A DNA stretch of 64,000 nucleotides from Bacteroidota bacterium (GTDB taxonomy: Bacteria; Bacteroidota; Bacteroidia; Cytophagales; Cyclobacteriaceae). A program made the translations under genes and the position numbers. The stretch spans positions 1-64,000 of the forward strand of contig JAJRQT010000202.1 in assembly GCA_024280115.1 (NCBI GenBank), read 5' to 3'. This document shows, one piece after another, positions 1-8,959 of this stretch. Within the stretch, counting starts at the first letter, position 1; each line of letters starts with the position of its first letter. A model generated the notes under the pieces. It ran no database searches, was not told the origin of the DNA, and was given only the letters and a program-made list of their open reading frames with translations.

Positions 1-1005
1 AATGAAGGAGTCTATTATTCGGATGACAATGCCCGAGTGGTCATGGGAACTCTTGTTACTTCCGCTGCGCTTAAAACAAGAAAATGGGATGAACAGGTGA
101 TGGCCAATATTTTGGCAAATTTTAGAGCTACATCTGCTACAACAGGTTTCAAACCGCGCAGGTTGGAGGGTTCGCCATCAAGTGGAAATACGCTTGCAAA
201 GGGATGGAAACCATACCATAATGCAAAGGATTACTACCATTTTGCTCCACATTATCAGTCGTGGATTATGGCTATGTATCTGTGGCTCTATGACAAAACA
301 AAATATGAACCACTTCTCACGGTCGCAAAAACAGGAATTGAGAATATGATGAAAGCCTATCCTGAAGAGTGGCACTGGACCAATGGATTGCAGCAGGAAA
401 GAGCCCGTATGGTATTGCCTTTAGCATGGCTACTGAGAATTGAAGATACATCCGAACATAGGGCGTGGCTCAATACAGTGGTTGATGATTTATTGTCTTT
501 TCAGGATGAGACCGGTGCGATACGCGAAGACCTTGGCAATGTGGGACATGGGAAATATGGTCCTCCAAAATCAAATGCTGACTATGGTACAAATGAGGCA
601 CCCCTTATACAGAAAAATGGTGACCCAGTGTCAGATATGCTTTACACATCCAACTTTGCATTTCTCAGTCTTACTGAAGCTGCGGCGGTTATCGGTGATG
701 AAAAGATTAAAGATGCTGTTAGCAAATTGGCTGATTTTATGGTAAAAATCCAGGTTCGTTCAGAGGCACATCCCGAACTGGATGGTGTTTGGTTCCGCGC
801 TTTTGAATACGATCGTTGGGAATACTGGGGCTCAAACGCTGACCTTGGCTGGGGTGTTTGGAGTACCGAAACCGGATGGACACAGGGATGGATTACAACC
901 ATGCTAATGATGCAGGTATTGGACACCAACTTTTGGGATTTTACTTCCCAAAGCAATGTGGCGGATACATTCGGAAAATATAAAAAACTTATGTTGGAGG
1001 ATTAA
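1..1005 (+). CDS. Six-hairpin (alpha/alpha)6-barrel glycosidase-like protein, 5' truncated
   Basis: The frame is open from the first base (it begins NEGVYYSDDNARV), so the true start lies outside the window. About 335 residues are visible. They are rich in Trp/Tyr-containing helices, with motifs such as YYSDDNARV, HYQSWIMAMYLWLYD, QQERARMVLPLAWLLR and WGVWSTETGWTQGW, which is the look of an (alpha/alpha)6-toroid glycosidase or glycosidase-like domain. No catalytic pair can be assigned. The stop lies 5 bp before the next gene, a GH95-like lipoprotein, so the two are probably cotranscribed as the upstream edge of the polysaccharide-utilisation locus. The fold call is from sequence style; substrate and family number are unknown. 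Confidence 0.7.
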   Translation, partial: NEGVYYSDDNARVVMGTLVTSAALKTRKWDEQVMANILANFRATSATTGFKPRRLEGSPSSGNTLAKGWKPYHNAKDYYHFAPHYQSWIMAMYLWLYDKTKYEPLLTVAKTGIENMMKAYPEEWHWTNGLQQERARMVLPLAWLLRIEDTSEHRAWLNTVVDDLLSFQDETGAIREDLGNVGHGKYGPPKSNADYGTNEAPLIQKNGDPVSDMLYTSNFAFLSLTEAAAVIGDEKIKDAVSKLADFMVKIQVRSEAHPELDGVWFRAFEYDRWEYWGSNADLGWGVWSTETGWTQGWITTMLMMQVLDTNFWDFTSQSNVADTFGKYKKLMLED

Positions 1006-1010
1006 TCGTT

Positions 1011-3320
1011 ATGATTTCAAAAAGATATATTTATTGGCTTGTTCTTATATTCACAACCTTTGGTTGTTTTTCAGAGAAAAAGAATAAAATTCCTTTCGAA
1101 AAGAGTCTGTCTGATGCTTCAATAAAAATTAACAGTATAGAAGGAAATGTAGATGGCGCATTGATTATTGGTAACGGTGATGTTAACGCCCTTATCTATT
1201 CAGATAGTGGTTCGATTATAATGAATCTGACTAAAAATGATATTTGGGATGCACGCCTGGAAACTTTGAATGATCCACCTCTCCCTACTCTTGATCTGAT
1301 TAAAAAGTTAGGCGCTTCGGACACAGGCTTCCCGCTAAAAAATAGAAACAGTTCTCATGTTTTGGCAAAAGATGTAATCTGGCAAGGGAAAGATAGTTAT
1401 GAGGCAAAACCTTATCCTTGTCCCCGTCAGGCCGCACGTATTTCTATAAAAATGGGAAGTGATCCGGTTGATTTTAGCGGAGAAACTGATATACAGCGGG
1501 CTGTGGTCAAGATTAATGAAAAAACAACGAATGAGAATCAGGCCGTTATTCGTGCATTATCAAATAAGAACGCTTTTCTGATTGAAACGGTAGGAAATAT
1601 TGCGCTTGAACCAATTATTTCAGAAGGGATTCCTCAGGCGGATACGGGAGAATCGAATAAAACAAGTTGGCTTAAACAAGTTATTCCGGGCGATCTGGAT
1701 TGGCCGGGAATGGAATTTGCTGTTGCAGTTGCTTCGGGTGAAAACCGGAAAGTGATAGCCATTATAACCTCAATGGAATCGGGCAATGTTGTTAAGGATG
1801 CAATTAAATTGGCAGAAGAGATACTTGACACAGAGTTAACTCTCCTTATTAAAAATCATGAATCGGAATGGGAAAACTTTTGGACTAAAAGTGGAATAGA
1901 GATCGATAACCAATTCCTTCAGGCAACATGGTACCAATCGCTCTACTTTCTAAGATGTTTCAGTAAGCCGGGTGTTCAATCGGTGGGCTTGTTCGCAGGA
2001 TTAATAAACGATGTGCCTGCCTGGCATGGAGATTATCATACAAATTACAATATTCAGCAGACCTATTGGGGCGCTTATCCAACAAATCATACAGAACTTG
2101 CTGAACCTTATGACAGGCTGATTTTTGAATATCTCTCGCGGGCTAAATGGCTGTCTAAGCAAATATTCGACATGGATGGAGCCTACTATCCGCACGTGAT
2201 GTATGCCTACGAGCCATCTGACCCAGGTTTGTGCAAAAGTCGTAACGGCAGACAATATATTCACCATGTTTGGGGAATGACGCTTGGTGTGAATGGATTT
2301 AGTGTGCAACCCTTGTGGTTGCGTTACAAATATGATCCTGATCCTGAGAGATTGAAAAAATATGTTTACCCTGTACTGCGCGAAATAGCAATTTTTTATG
2401 CAGAATTTATCGAGCAGAGTGAAGGTGGGGAAACCGTTCGTCTTGGACCTTCGGTCTCTCCTGAACACTGGGGCTGGACGAAGAATCTGGACAGGAATTA
2501 CAACGGAACATTTGATATTGCACTATTCCGCTATACTCTGAAAGCAGCCATTGAAGCAGCCCAAATATTAAATCAGGATGAATCATTGATTAATCGTTTT
2601 CAGAAAGCCTTGCAACGTATTCCTGATTATCCGCTTTACGAAAATGAGCAACCGATTGTAGTGGATGTGGAAGGTGCTCCGCCAATTGAGTATAATATCC
2701 CGGTTCCATCAACTCCGGTTTTCCCCGGTGATGTGGTTTCCTGGTGGTCGCCCGAAGAAGAGAAACAACTTTTTAGTCGCACTATTGAAGGGTTAAAATG
2801 GAATGGAAACAATGGAATATTTATGCTTGCTATTGCACGTGCACGATTGAGTATGCCCGGGAGTGAGGAATGGCTTGAAGCTGAACTAAAAAAAAGAGCC
2901 CGCCCGAATGCTACATTTTCACTTAATACTTTGATTCCACATCACAGATTCAATGACTACGGACACTATACCGAGCAATTTGGAGTGGCAATGGCTATTT
3001 CCGAACTTCTGTTACAAAGCGTTGATGATATTATTCGTGTTTTTCCAGCTCTGTCTCCCGGTACAAAGGCTAAATTTGCTGACCTGCGTACCCAGGGAGG
3101 ATTTTTAGTAACAGCAAGCAAGACCATAAAAGATGTGGAAATGATAAAAATAGAATCGCTTTACGGAGGTGATCTAAGACTGTTGAGTCCCTGGGAACAA
3201 ATTGAAGCAAGAAAAGAAAATGATGAGAGATACATATCATTGGAAAAAGACAAAAGGGGTGTAGCAACTATTAAAACTAAAGCGGGAGAAGTATGGTATT
3301 TTAAGGCTTTTCAAAAATAA
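1011..3320 (+). CDS. GH95-like glycosidase lipoprotein (divergent)
   Basis: A 769-residue protein with a lipoprotein signal peptide ending in the lipobox TFGC (Cys near residue 19), so probably membrane anchored. The organisation follows GH95 (alpha-L-fucosidase / alpha-L-galactosidase): an N-terminal beta domain with GALIIGNGDVNALIYSD, then an (alpha/alpha)6 barrel. The GH95 Asn-x-Asn pair is present as N345-Y-N347, and the general-acid Glu as E485 in SVSPEHWGW. The usual catalytic Asp of the DGN motif is not conserved: the segment reads YTEQFGVAMAISELLLQS, with E655 next to the expected position. It therefore sits at the edge of the family and its activity is uncertain. A similar architecture recurs at 55991-58294. 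It follows the preceding gene by 5 bp. Confidence 0.72.
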   Translation: MISKRYIYWLVLIFTTFGCFSEKKNKIPFEKSLSDASIKINSIEGNVDGALIIGNGDVNALIYSDSGSIIMNLTKNDIWDARLETLNDPPLPTLDLIKKLGASDTGFPLKNRNSSHVLAKDVIWQGKDSYEAKPYPCPRQAARISIKMGSDPVDFSGETDIQRAVVKINEKTTNENQAVIRALSNKNAFLIETVGNIALEPIISEGIPQADTGESNKTSWLKQVIPGDLDWPGMEFAVAVASGENRKVIAIITSMESGNVVKDAIKLAEEILDTELTLLIKNHESEWENFWTKSGIEIDNQFLQATWYQSLYFLRCFSKPGVQSVGLFAGLINDVPAWHGDYHTNYNIQQTYWGAYPTNHTELAEPYDRLIFEYLSRAKWLSKQIFDMDGAYYPHVMYAYEPSDPGLCKSRNGRQYIHHVWGMTLGVNGFSVQPLWLRYKYDPDPERLKKYVYPVLREIAIFYAEFIEQSEGGETVRLGPSVSPEHWGWTKNLDRNYNGTFDIALFRYTLKAAIEAAQILNQDESLINRFQKALQRIPDYPLYENEQPIVVDVEGAPPIEYNIPVPSTPVFPGDVVSWWSPEEEKQLFSRTIEGLKWNGNNGIFMLAIARARLSMPGSEEWLEAELKKRARPNATFSLNTLIPHHRFNDYGHYTEQFGVAMAISELLLQSVDDIIRVFPALSPGTKAKFADLRTQGGFLVTASKTIKDVEMIKIESLYGGDLRLLSPWEQIEARKENDERYISLEKDKRGVATIKTKAGEVWYFKAFQK

Positions 3321-3431
3321 ATCTCAAGAAATATTTATTGAATTAATGAATAACTATCCACAGGCCTATTATTATACACATTTGAATTATCAAACTTTTA
3401 CCAAAAAATCACGAATATCATTGATAAGATA

Positions 3432-4760
3432 TTAAGTGATTTTATAAGTTCCCGGCATCGGTATTGGATAAGCTCCATTTTCATCTGGTTTAACAGGTGG
3501 TTCTGCATCCCAGGAAAATTCTTTTGGGAGTAGGTTTTTATTAGAATTTATGGCTTCATCCCATGTAATCTCCTGGCCGCTGTAAGTTGCCATTCTTCCC
3601 ATTATAGCTGTCATTGTGCTTAAAGCGCCAGATTCTGCCTGATTTATATATTCGTCCTGGCGCAACATTCTGAAAAATTCCGTCTGCTCCACCTGATGCG
3701 GTTCGGGGTCGTCTTTGCCTATGTATTTCCAGATTATCTCTCCATTTTTGTCGTATATAATTGATGACTGTCTCGCCGGTATGCAATCAAATGTGCCTTT
3801 TGTGCCCTGGCCGGCATCCGACCAATTATTCCAACAACCTTTTTGATGACGGCACTGGCTATTCAGCATAGATCCATCAGGATACTGATATTCCACAAAA
3901 TGATGATCGAATATTTGGCCATATTCGTTACCTGTCCTCGTCTCTCGTCCTCCCATTCCCTGGGCCTTAACAGGATGTGCGTCTTTCAACCAGTTCATGA
4001 GGTCTAAATCATGAACATGCTGTTCTACAATATGATCTCCACTGAGCCAATTGAAGTAATACCAATTCCATACCTGGTATTCCATTTCTGTCATGCCTGC
4101 TTTTCTGTCTCTAACCCAAACACCACCTGTATTGAAATAAGCCCGCATATTTATAATATCACCTATTATACCTTCCTGTAGTTTATTAATCACCTCTATG
4201 CTACTTTTCTGAAACCTGAGGTGATGACCAACGACCACCTTTAAATTCTTATCTTTCGCCTTTTTTGCAAGTTCAATTATTTTTCTTACTCCCGGAGCAT
4301 CCGTGGCTACAGGCTTCTCCATAAATACATGCTTATCTTGCCTGATGGCTTCTTCAAAATGAATTGGCCGGAATCCAGGAGGTGTGGCTAAAAATACCAC
4401 ATCTGCCAGGCCAATAGCATCCTTATATCCGTTGAGGCCAATAAACTTGTGGTCTTCCTTAACCGATATCTTCTTTCCGTGGATTTCCAGTAGATTTTTA
4501 TAGGAGGAACTGAGCTTTTCCTCAAAGGCATCGGCCATAGCAACAAGACGTACATCATCTCCTGTATTCAACGCCTCATTGACAGCCCCCGTTCCGCGAC
4601 CTCCACAGCCTATCAATGCGATCTTAATGGTATTATCAACATTTATGTGAGGATTGTATGCGCTGGTTAGTGGTGATATCATTACTCCGCCTGCAACTGC
4701 TGCTGAAGTTTGAATGAATTTGCGGCGACCTTTTTGAGAATTGCTATGTGTCTGTTTCAT
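3432..4760 (-). CDS. Tat-exported Gfo/Idh/MocA-family oxidoreductase
   Basis: About 442 residues from the ATG at 4760. A TTG eight codons upstream is in frame but would put extra residues before the signal. The N-terminus carries a twin-arginine signal (GRRKFIQTSAAVAGG), predicting export of the folded, cofactor-loaded protein. The Rossmann motif ALIGCGGRGTG, the EKPVATDAP motif and a second domain with WNWYYFNWLSGDHIVEQHVHD are typical of periplasmic Gfo/Idh/MocA proteins in Bacteroidota sugar loci. It is not the GH109 type seen at 12538-13845: the GH109 hallmark YPTHGLGP is absent. It is transcribed convergently with the upstream GH95-like gene. A redox or NAD-assisted glycoside cleavage role is plausible, but the substrate is unknown. 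Confidence 0.85.
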   Translation of the reverse strand: MKQTHSNSQKGRRKFIQTSAAVAGGVMISPLTSAYNPHINVDNTIKIALIGCGGRGTGAVNEALNTGDDVRLVAMADAFEEKLSSSYKNLLEIHGKKISVKEDHKFIGLNGYKDAIGLADVVFLATPPGFRPIHFEEAIRQDKHVFMEKPVATDAPGVRKIIELAKKAKDKNLKVVVGHHLRFQKSSIEVINKLQEGIIGDIINMRAYFNTGGVWVRDRKAGMTEMEYQVWNWYYFNWLSGDHIVEQHVHDLDLMNWLKDAHPVKAQGMGGRETRTGNEYGQIFDHHFVEYQYPDGSMLNSQCRHQKGCWNNWSDAGQGTKGTFDCIPARQSSIIYDKNGEIIWKYIGKDDPEPHQVEQTEFFRMLRQDEYINQAESGALSTMTAIMGRMATYSGQEITWDEAINSNKNLLPKEFSWDAEPPVKPDENGAYPIPMPGTYKIT

Positions 4761-4914
4761 ATAGGTGGGTATTTTTAAAATCAAAGGAAGTTACGAAAAT
4801 TCATTTCTAACTCCAAAGTCGCCAAACTTATTACGCAGAGCCATTGAAGGTTAAAATGCTTGTGCTTGATAGTTTGATATAATTACTTGGAAAACTCGAC
4901 TCTATTTGTATGCA

Positions 4915-4971
4915 AAAAAGTTCTTTTTTAGCTCCCTTTAGGGTTGGGGTTATATAAAAAAAGAACTTTTT
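4915..4971. repeat. Palindromic intergenic element with CCCTTTAGGG core
   Basis: A 15-bp inverted repeat (left arm 4915-4929, right arm 4957-4971, sequence AAAAAGTTCTTTTTT and its complement) encloses a TCCCTTTAGGGTTGGGG core. It is one of several elements in this window that share the core but have different arms. It lies in the 290-bp gap between two divergent genes. Confidence 0.6.
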
Positions 4972-4984
4972 GGACAATGTGGAT

Positions 4985-5015
4985 TTTGTTGTACACCCCT
5001 TTATTTACTAACTTG
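4985..5015 (+). promoter_or_regulatory. Possible Bacteroidota-type promoter for the GH36-like gene
   Basis: TTTG at 4985-4988 is followed after 20 bp by TAACTTG at 5009-5015, a near match (one base short) to the -7 element TAnnTTTG. The coding start is 36 bp downstream. The match is imperfect, so this is tentative. Confidence 0.3.
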
Positions 5016-5050
5016 AATCCTCTTACATATTTTTTAACATTTTATAAATT

Positions 5051-7249
5051 ATGGCTTTCAAATCATACGTTTTCGGAGTTTTTACGACACTTATTATTTT
5101 TTTCATACAATGTGAACCAAAGGATCAATCGCCTATATCATTTGGCGTTGATGGTGATCTTATACATTTTAAAAATGAAAATATCCATCTTATTTTCGAT
5201 GATCTAATGTATTGCAAAGTTCAATTCGAGTCTGATGGAATAGTAAAATCAATGAATAATTCCACAAGAACCGGTTCGGATGCATTACCTCCTAATTATA
5301 TTATACTCGATAATATTGAATACAAGAATTTTAAAATATCTTCTCATGAAATTGAGAAAATAGAAGATTCTGAATTTGGGCAAGGAAAGAGACTAACATT
5401 AAATGGGAGGGACTCAATAATTGAAAGTAAGCTTGTGGTCGAAATGTATGATCAGTACCCCGATGTGGCGCTGAGTTGGTGTACATATACCAACCGGTCC
5501 GGGAAAGATTTAAAAATCGATAGGGTTTACTATAATTATTACCGGCTGGATAGAAAGCTGACAAATCCAAAAGCCAATAGTTACGACTTTAGGTATCTGC
5601 AGCCTATTAATAAAAAATGGGGTGATACATGGACAAATGTTGGCATTACTGATACTACAAATGAAGATTTTATTATACCCGGTTCAGGAAGCAACCGGTC
5701 AGGAATTCCATTCATTGATGTATGGAGCCCGGAAATGGGCCTCAGTGTATTTCATGTAGAAGGAATCCCCCGGTTCCATCACTTGATCCTGAAAGTAGGT
5801 GATGATGGCTTGGTTGACATGGGTTTTAAAGTAATTCCAGAGGATAGTTATGACCAGTTCCCCTCAGTTTTAAAAAATAACACATCAATGTCCACATGGA
5901 AAAGCGCTGTCTGTACTCATAAAAATGATTTTTTCGATGCAGGTAGAAGGTTTGGACAGATTCTAAGTGGCGCCATGAAAAAAGAAGGTCGTGATGGATT
6001 ACCGGAAACTTATCCCAAACAGGCGTATGAACCTTATTGGAAAACCTGGGGGATGAACAGTCTGGAAGGAACAGGAGTGTTTACTATAAAACAAGTAAAA
6101 GAAAAAATGAACGAATTGGCTGACTATGGATTTAAAGCCATTATGCTCGATGACGGCTGGTTTGATCTGGTTGGCAAATGGGATCCTGATCCTGGGAAGT
6201 TCAGTGATGAGCAAGAGTTTGTGGAATTTATCCGGGAGGCGCATAAACCACAATGGGGAAAAGATAAAGACAAACAATTTAAAGTCTATTTATGGTTTGA
6301 TTTATTGGGTGCAAATACAGATGAAGGTCTGGAGCATTTATTGGTAAAAAACAAAGATGGAAGTTTGTATAAAAGCCGTCAGACCAAATACGCCTTTTGT
6401 CCCTCAAGTCCTCAGTTCATAAACTTTGCAAAGGATACGCTTATCGAAAAAATTATTCACAAATGGGATGTGGATGGTTTATATACCGATTGGGAAGATC
6501 AAAATCCACTTCCATGTTTTGCCAAAGATCATCATCATTCTATTGCTTCTGAAAGTGTAGAAAATAATTATCTCGCCTTTGAAACGATGTATAATAAGGT
6601 TATGGAATTAAAACCCGAAAGCGGATGGATTTCCATGTGTGCCTGTGCATCGGTTCATGATGTGTATCAGTATCCTTATTATTTCATTGGAGATGCTTCT
6701 GATCCGACTTCTAACAAGCAGGTTAGATGGAGGACAAGGTGGATCAAAGCCTTTAGAGGGCCAACAGCTCCGGTTGGCGATGGCTACGTTGACAAAATGG
6801 ACTATGACATCAAAGCCGGAGAACCTGCCATGAGTGTAGCGCTCGGAAATGTCATTACTTCATTGAGGTGGAATGTGGATGAATTGGGTGGAGCGGATCA
6901 TGTCAGAAGATGGATGGACATATATTTCGATGAAAAACTTTATGATGGAGAATACCTCGGATTATATGATATAGAATATTATAAACCGGAAGGTTATGTG
7001 ATCAGGAAAGAGGGGGGTACTATGTTCTACGCTTTTTTTGATGAAAAACCCTTTGATAAAGAGGTGGAATTAAGAGGATTATCCAAAGACCTGGAGTATG
7101 AAGTAGTGGAATATGAAACCGGAGTAAGTAAAGGAAAAGTTGTTGGAGCAAAGCCGCTTTTTCACATCACTTCCAAACCGGGAAATAGCCAGGGTGAACA
7201 GGTATTTTATTATGTAATAAAATGTATTCCTCTATCCGCAACAAAATAA
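5051..7249 (+). CDS. GH36-like alpha-galactosidase lipoprotein (clan GH-D)
   Basis: A 732-residue protein with a lipoprotein signal (lipobox FFIQC). An N-terminal beta-sandwich (about residues 30-310) precedes a (beta/alpha)8 barrel opening with EPYWKTWGMNS and FKAIMLDDGWFD, typical of the clan GH-D melibiase superfamily. The proposed nucleophile is D480 in GLYTDWEDQ and the proposed acid/base is D551 in IGDASDPTSN. A C-terminal beta domain follows. Removal of terminal alpha-galactose is the family expectation, but related clades act on other alpha-linked sugars. The next gene follows after 51 bp in the same direction, suggesting one transcript with the nitrilase-fold protein. Confidence 0.8.
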   Translation: MAFKSYVFGVFTTLIIFFIQCEPKDQSPISFGVDGDLIHFKNENIHLIFDDLMYCKVQFESDGIVKSMNNSTRTGSDALPPNYIILDNIEYKNFKISSHEIEKIEDSEFGQGKRLTLNGRDSIIESKLVVEMYDQYPDVALSWCTYTNRSGKDLKIDRVYYNYYRLDRKLTNPKANSYDFRYLQPINKKWGDTWTNVGITDTTNEDFIIPGSGSNRSGIPFIDVWSPEMGLSVFHVEGIPRFHHLILKVGDDGLVDMGFKVIPEDSYDQFPSVLKNNTSMSTWKSAVCTHKNDFFDAGRRFGQILSGAMKKEGRDGLPETYPKQAYEPYWKTWGMNSLEGTGVFTIKQVKEKMNELADYGFKAIMLDDGWFDLVGKWDPDPGKFSDEQEFVEFIREAHKPQWGKDKDKQFKVYLWFDLLGANTDEGLEHLLVKNKDGSLYKSRQTKYAFCPSSPQFINFAKDTLIEKIIHKWDVDGLYTDWEDQNPLPCFAKDHHHSIASESVENNYLAFETMYNKVMELKPESGWISMCACASVHDVYQYPYYFIGDASDPTSNKQVRWRTRWIKAFRGPTAPVGDGYVDKMDYDIKAGEPAMSVALGNVITSLRWNVDELGGADHVRRWMDIYFDEKLYDGEYLGLYDIEYYKPEGYVIRKEGGTMFYAFFDEKPFDKEVELRGLSKDLEYEVVEYETGVSKGKVVGAKPLFHITSKPGNSQGEQVFYYVIKCIPLSATK

Positions 7250-7300
7250 ATTAACATTGATTATTCAGAGATAACTCTCAAAACAATAAAAAATATAATT

Positions 7301-8629
7301 ATGTCGAACTATTCAAAAAGTGTAAAAGTACTTGTCAGGTTATTTGGAATTTCAGTTTTTGTATTAGCCTTTATTTCCATCACCACAAATTGTTCGAATC
7401 GTCAAAAACAAGTCGTTTATGAAACGGAGTGGCAATTTCAATCCCAAAGATCAGAAATCGAACCGGCTCATTGGGTTGAGGGTGAAATTCTATTTGAAGG
7501 CAAGCCCACTTTGGCTATTTCCGGCGATGGCAAAGCATATGTAAATGGTAGCTGGACCAATACTTATGAAGTCAATGCCAATATGTACTATGAGTTTAAA
7601 ACCTACTTTAAACCGGAGCATGTAACTCAACTCAATCGCAGCGTCCTGGCACAATTAATATGGCAGAATAAAGAAGGTAAACGAATAGGTTTCATAGAAT
7701 TTCCAGCTGCAAGCGCAAGACAATCGGAAGGAGACTGGTATATTATTCAACAAAAGTATCAGGTGCCAGAGGGCGCAGTGAAAGCAAAAATTGATCTTTT
7801 TTACAGATGGGATGACAAGGGTAAGGTATATTTTGGCGGGACAAGTTTTAAAGAGACAAGTCCAATAAAACCGCGAATAGTTCGCCTGGCGGCCATTCAT
7901 CACCGTCCTGAGAACACAGTCTCTTCACAGGAAAACCTGGAACAATTTAAGGAATACATAAATATGGCCGGGGATCAAAATGCAGACATCGTTTGTCTTC
8001 CGGAAGGGATTACTTTGGCAGGTACCCGTAAAACTTATGTAGAGGTCAGCGAGAGTGTTCCGGGACCGACTACCAAATTTCTGGGGCAGTTGTCCAAACA
8101 AAACAACATGTATATCATTGCGGGCATTGTTGAAAGAGACGGCCCGGTAGTTTACAATACGTCTGTTTTAATTGATAGAAATGGGGAATTGGAAGGCAAA
8201 TATCGCAAAGCTGCCTTACCACGTGAAGAGATAGACGGAGGAATTACACCAGGTGATGATTTTCCTGTATTCGATACAGATTTTGGAAAGATAGGTATGA
8301 TGATTTGTTGGGATGTTAACTTCCCTGAACCAGCCAGAATGCTTGCTCTGAATGGAGCTGAAGTGATTTTTTTGCCAATATGGGGAGGCAACCTGACCCT
8401 AGCCAAAGCTCGCGCAATCGAAAATCAGGTATATCTGGTTTCTTCGACTTATGACATGAAAACCGGTGTGTTTGATAAAACCGGTGAGCTAATTGTCGAA
8501 GGAACAGAAGATAGCCCTGTTGTCGTGGTTGAAGTGGATCTGAATCAGCGTAAAATGTGGAATTGGCTTGGAGAATTAAAGAACAGAATTCAACGCGAGA
8601 TGCCAAGCTCAAAAGCAATTAACTATTAA
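7301..8629 (+). CDS. Exported nitrilase-superfamily (carbon-nitrogen hydrolase) lipoprotein
   Basis: 442 residues. A signal peptide ends at TTNC, predicting a lipoprotein. Residues about 40-190 form a beta-rich module with no catalytic motif, probably a carbohydrate-binding-like jelly roll. Residues about 195-430 are a complete carbon-nitrogen hydrolase domain with the Glu-Lys-Cys triad: E235 in VCLPEGI, K303 in KYRKAALP and C336 in MMICWDVNFPE. Such enzymes cleave or transfer C-N bonds of amides and N-acyl groups. Most are cytoplasmic, so an exported one with an ancillary domain inside a sugar-degradation locus is notable; an N-acyl sugar or glycopeptide amide substrate is only a guess. Confidence 0.85.
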   Translation: MSNYSKSVKVLVRLFGISVFVLAFISITTNCSNRQKQVVYETEWQFQSQRSEIEPAHWVEGEILFEGKPTLAISGDGKAYVNGSWTNTYEVNANMYYEFKTYFKPEHVTQLNRSVLAQLIWQNKEGKRIGFIEFPAASARQSEGDWYIIQQKYQVPEGAVKAKIDLFYRWDDKGKVYFGGTSFKETSPIKPRIVRLAAIHHRPENTVSSQENLEQFKEYINMAGDQNADIVCLPEGITLAGTRKTYVEVSESVPGPTTKFLGQLSKQNNMYIIAGIVERDGPVVYNTSVLIDRNGELEGKYRKAALPREEIDGGITPGDDFPVFDTDFGKIGMMICWDVNFPEPARMLALNGAEVIFLPIWGGNLTLAKARAIENQVYLVSSTYDMKTGVFDKTGELIVEGTEDSPVVVVEVDLNQRKMWNWLGELKNRIQREMPSSKAINY

Positions 8630-8959
8630 TAAATATTTTCTCAAGCGGAAGTTACTAATGCTATAATCAATATTATCAGAGAAGCACCTTCCATCTTAAG
8701 AGCCTAATTCAATTTGGGATTGAGGCCACTACGTGTGAAGTCAACTTATGCTGATTTAGAATTAATGAAGAACATTCGAACTTTTGAATACGGAATTTAG
8801 AAATAAAATAGATAGATATTAAAACCAGCTGAATGAGTTATAAGTTTTCCATAATTTCAAAATTATGCTGTTCTTTTGTTCTTGAATAGGGTATAAATAT
8901 ATCTGCTTATTTATAGTTAACATGTTAGTGTTAGTTGTTTTTTAAGAGCCTATTGAAGT
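8630..8959. other. 330-bp intergenic region, no gene
   Basis: AT-rich gap between convergent genes. Apart from the dispersed repeat at 8797-8945 I see no coding frame, hairpin terminator or promoter that I can support. Confidence 0.6.
8797..8945 (+). repeat. Dispersed ~150-bp intergenic repeat, copy 1
   Basis: The reverse complement of 58413-58586 aligns along the whole length with roughly 80% identity by eye, including near-identical blocks such as GAGTTATAAGTTTTCCAT, ATTTCAAAATTAT and GTTAGTTGTTTTTTAA. Copy 2 carries an internal insertion of roughly 20-25 bases. Both copies lie just downstream of a stop codon and have the same orientation relative to the gene before them. No coding potential was seen. 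Confidence 0.75.

Noticed and set aside
3432..4760. Second GH109 enzyme
   Set aside because: It is a Gfo/Idh/MocA protein with a Tat signal but lacks the GH109 blocks (YPTHGLGP, GHGG, FPDFTRGKW) seen at 12538-13845.
4944..5207. An 87-codon open frame upstream of and overlapping the GH36-like gene
   Set aside because: It overlaps the lipoprotein gene in another frame, is compositionally poor and begins inside the palindromic element; the GH36-like frame is clearly the coding one.
7301..8629. Apolipoprotein N-acyltransferase (Lnt)
   Set aside because: Lnt has a multi-helix membrane domain before the nitrilase domain; this protein has a lipoprotein signal and a soluble beta module instead.
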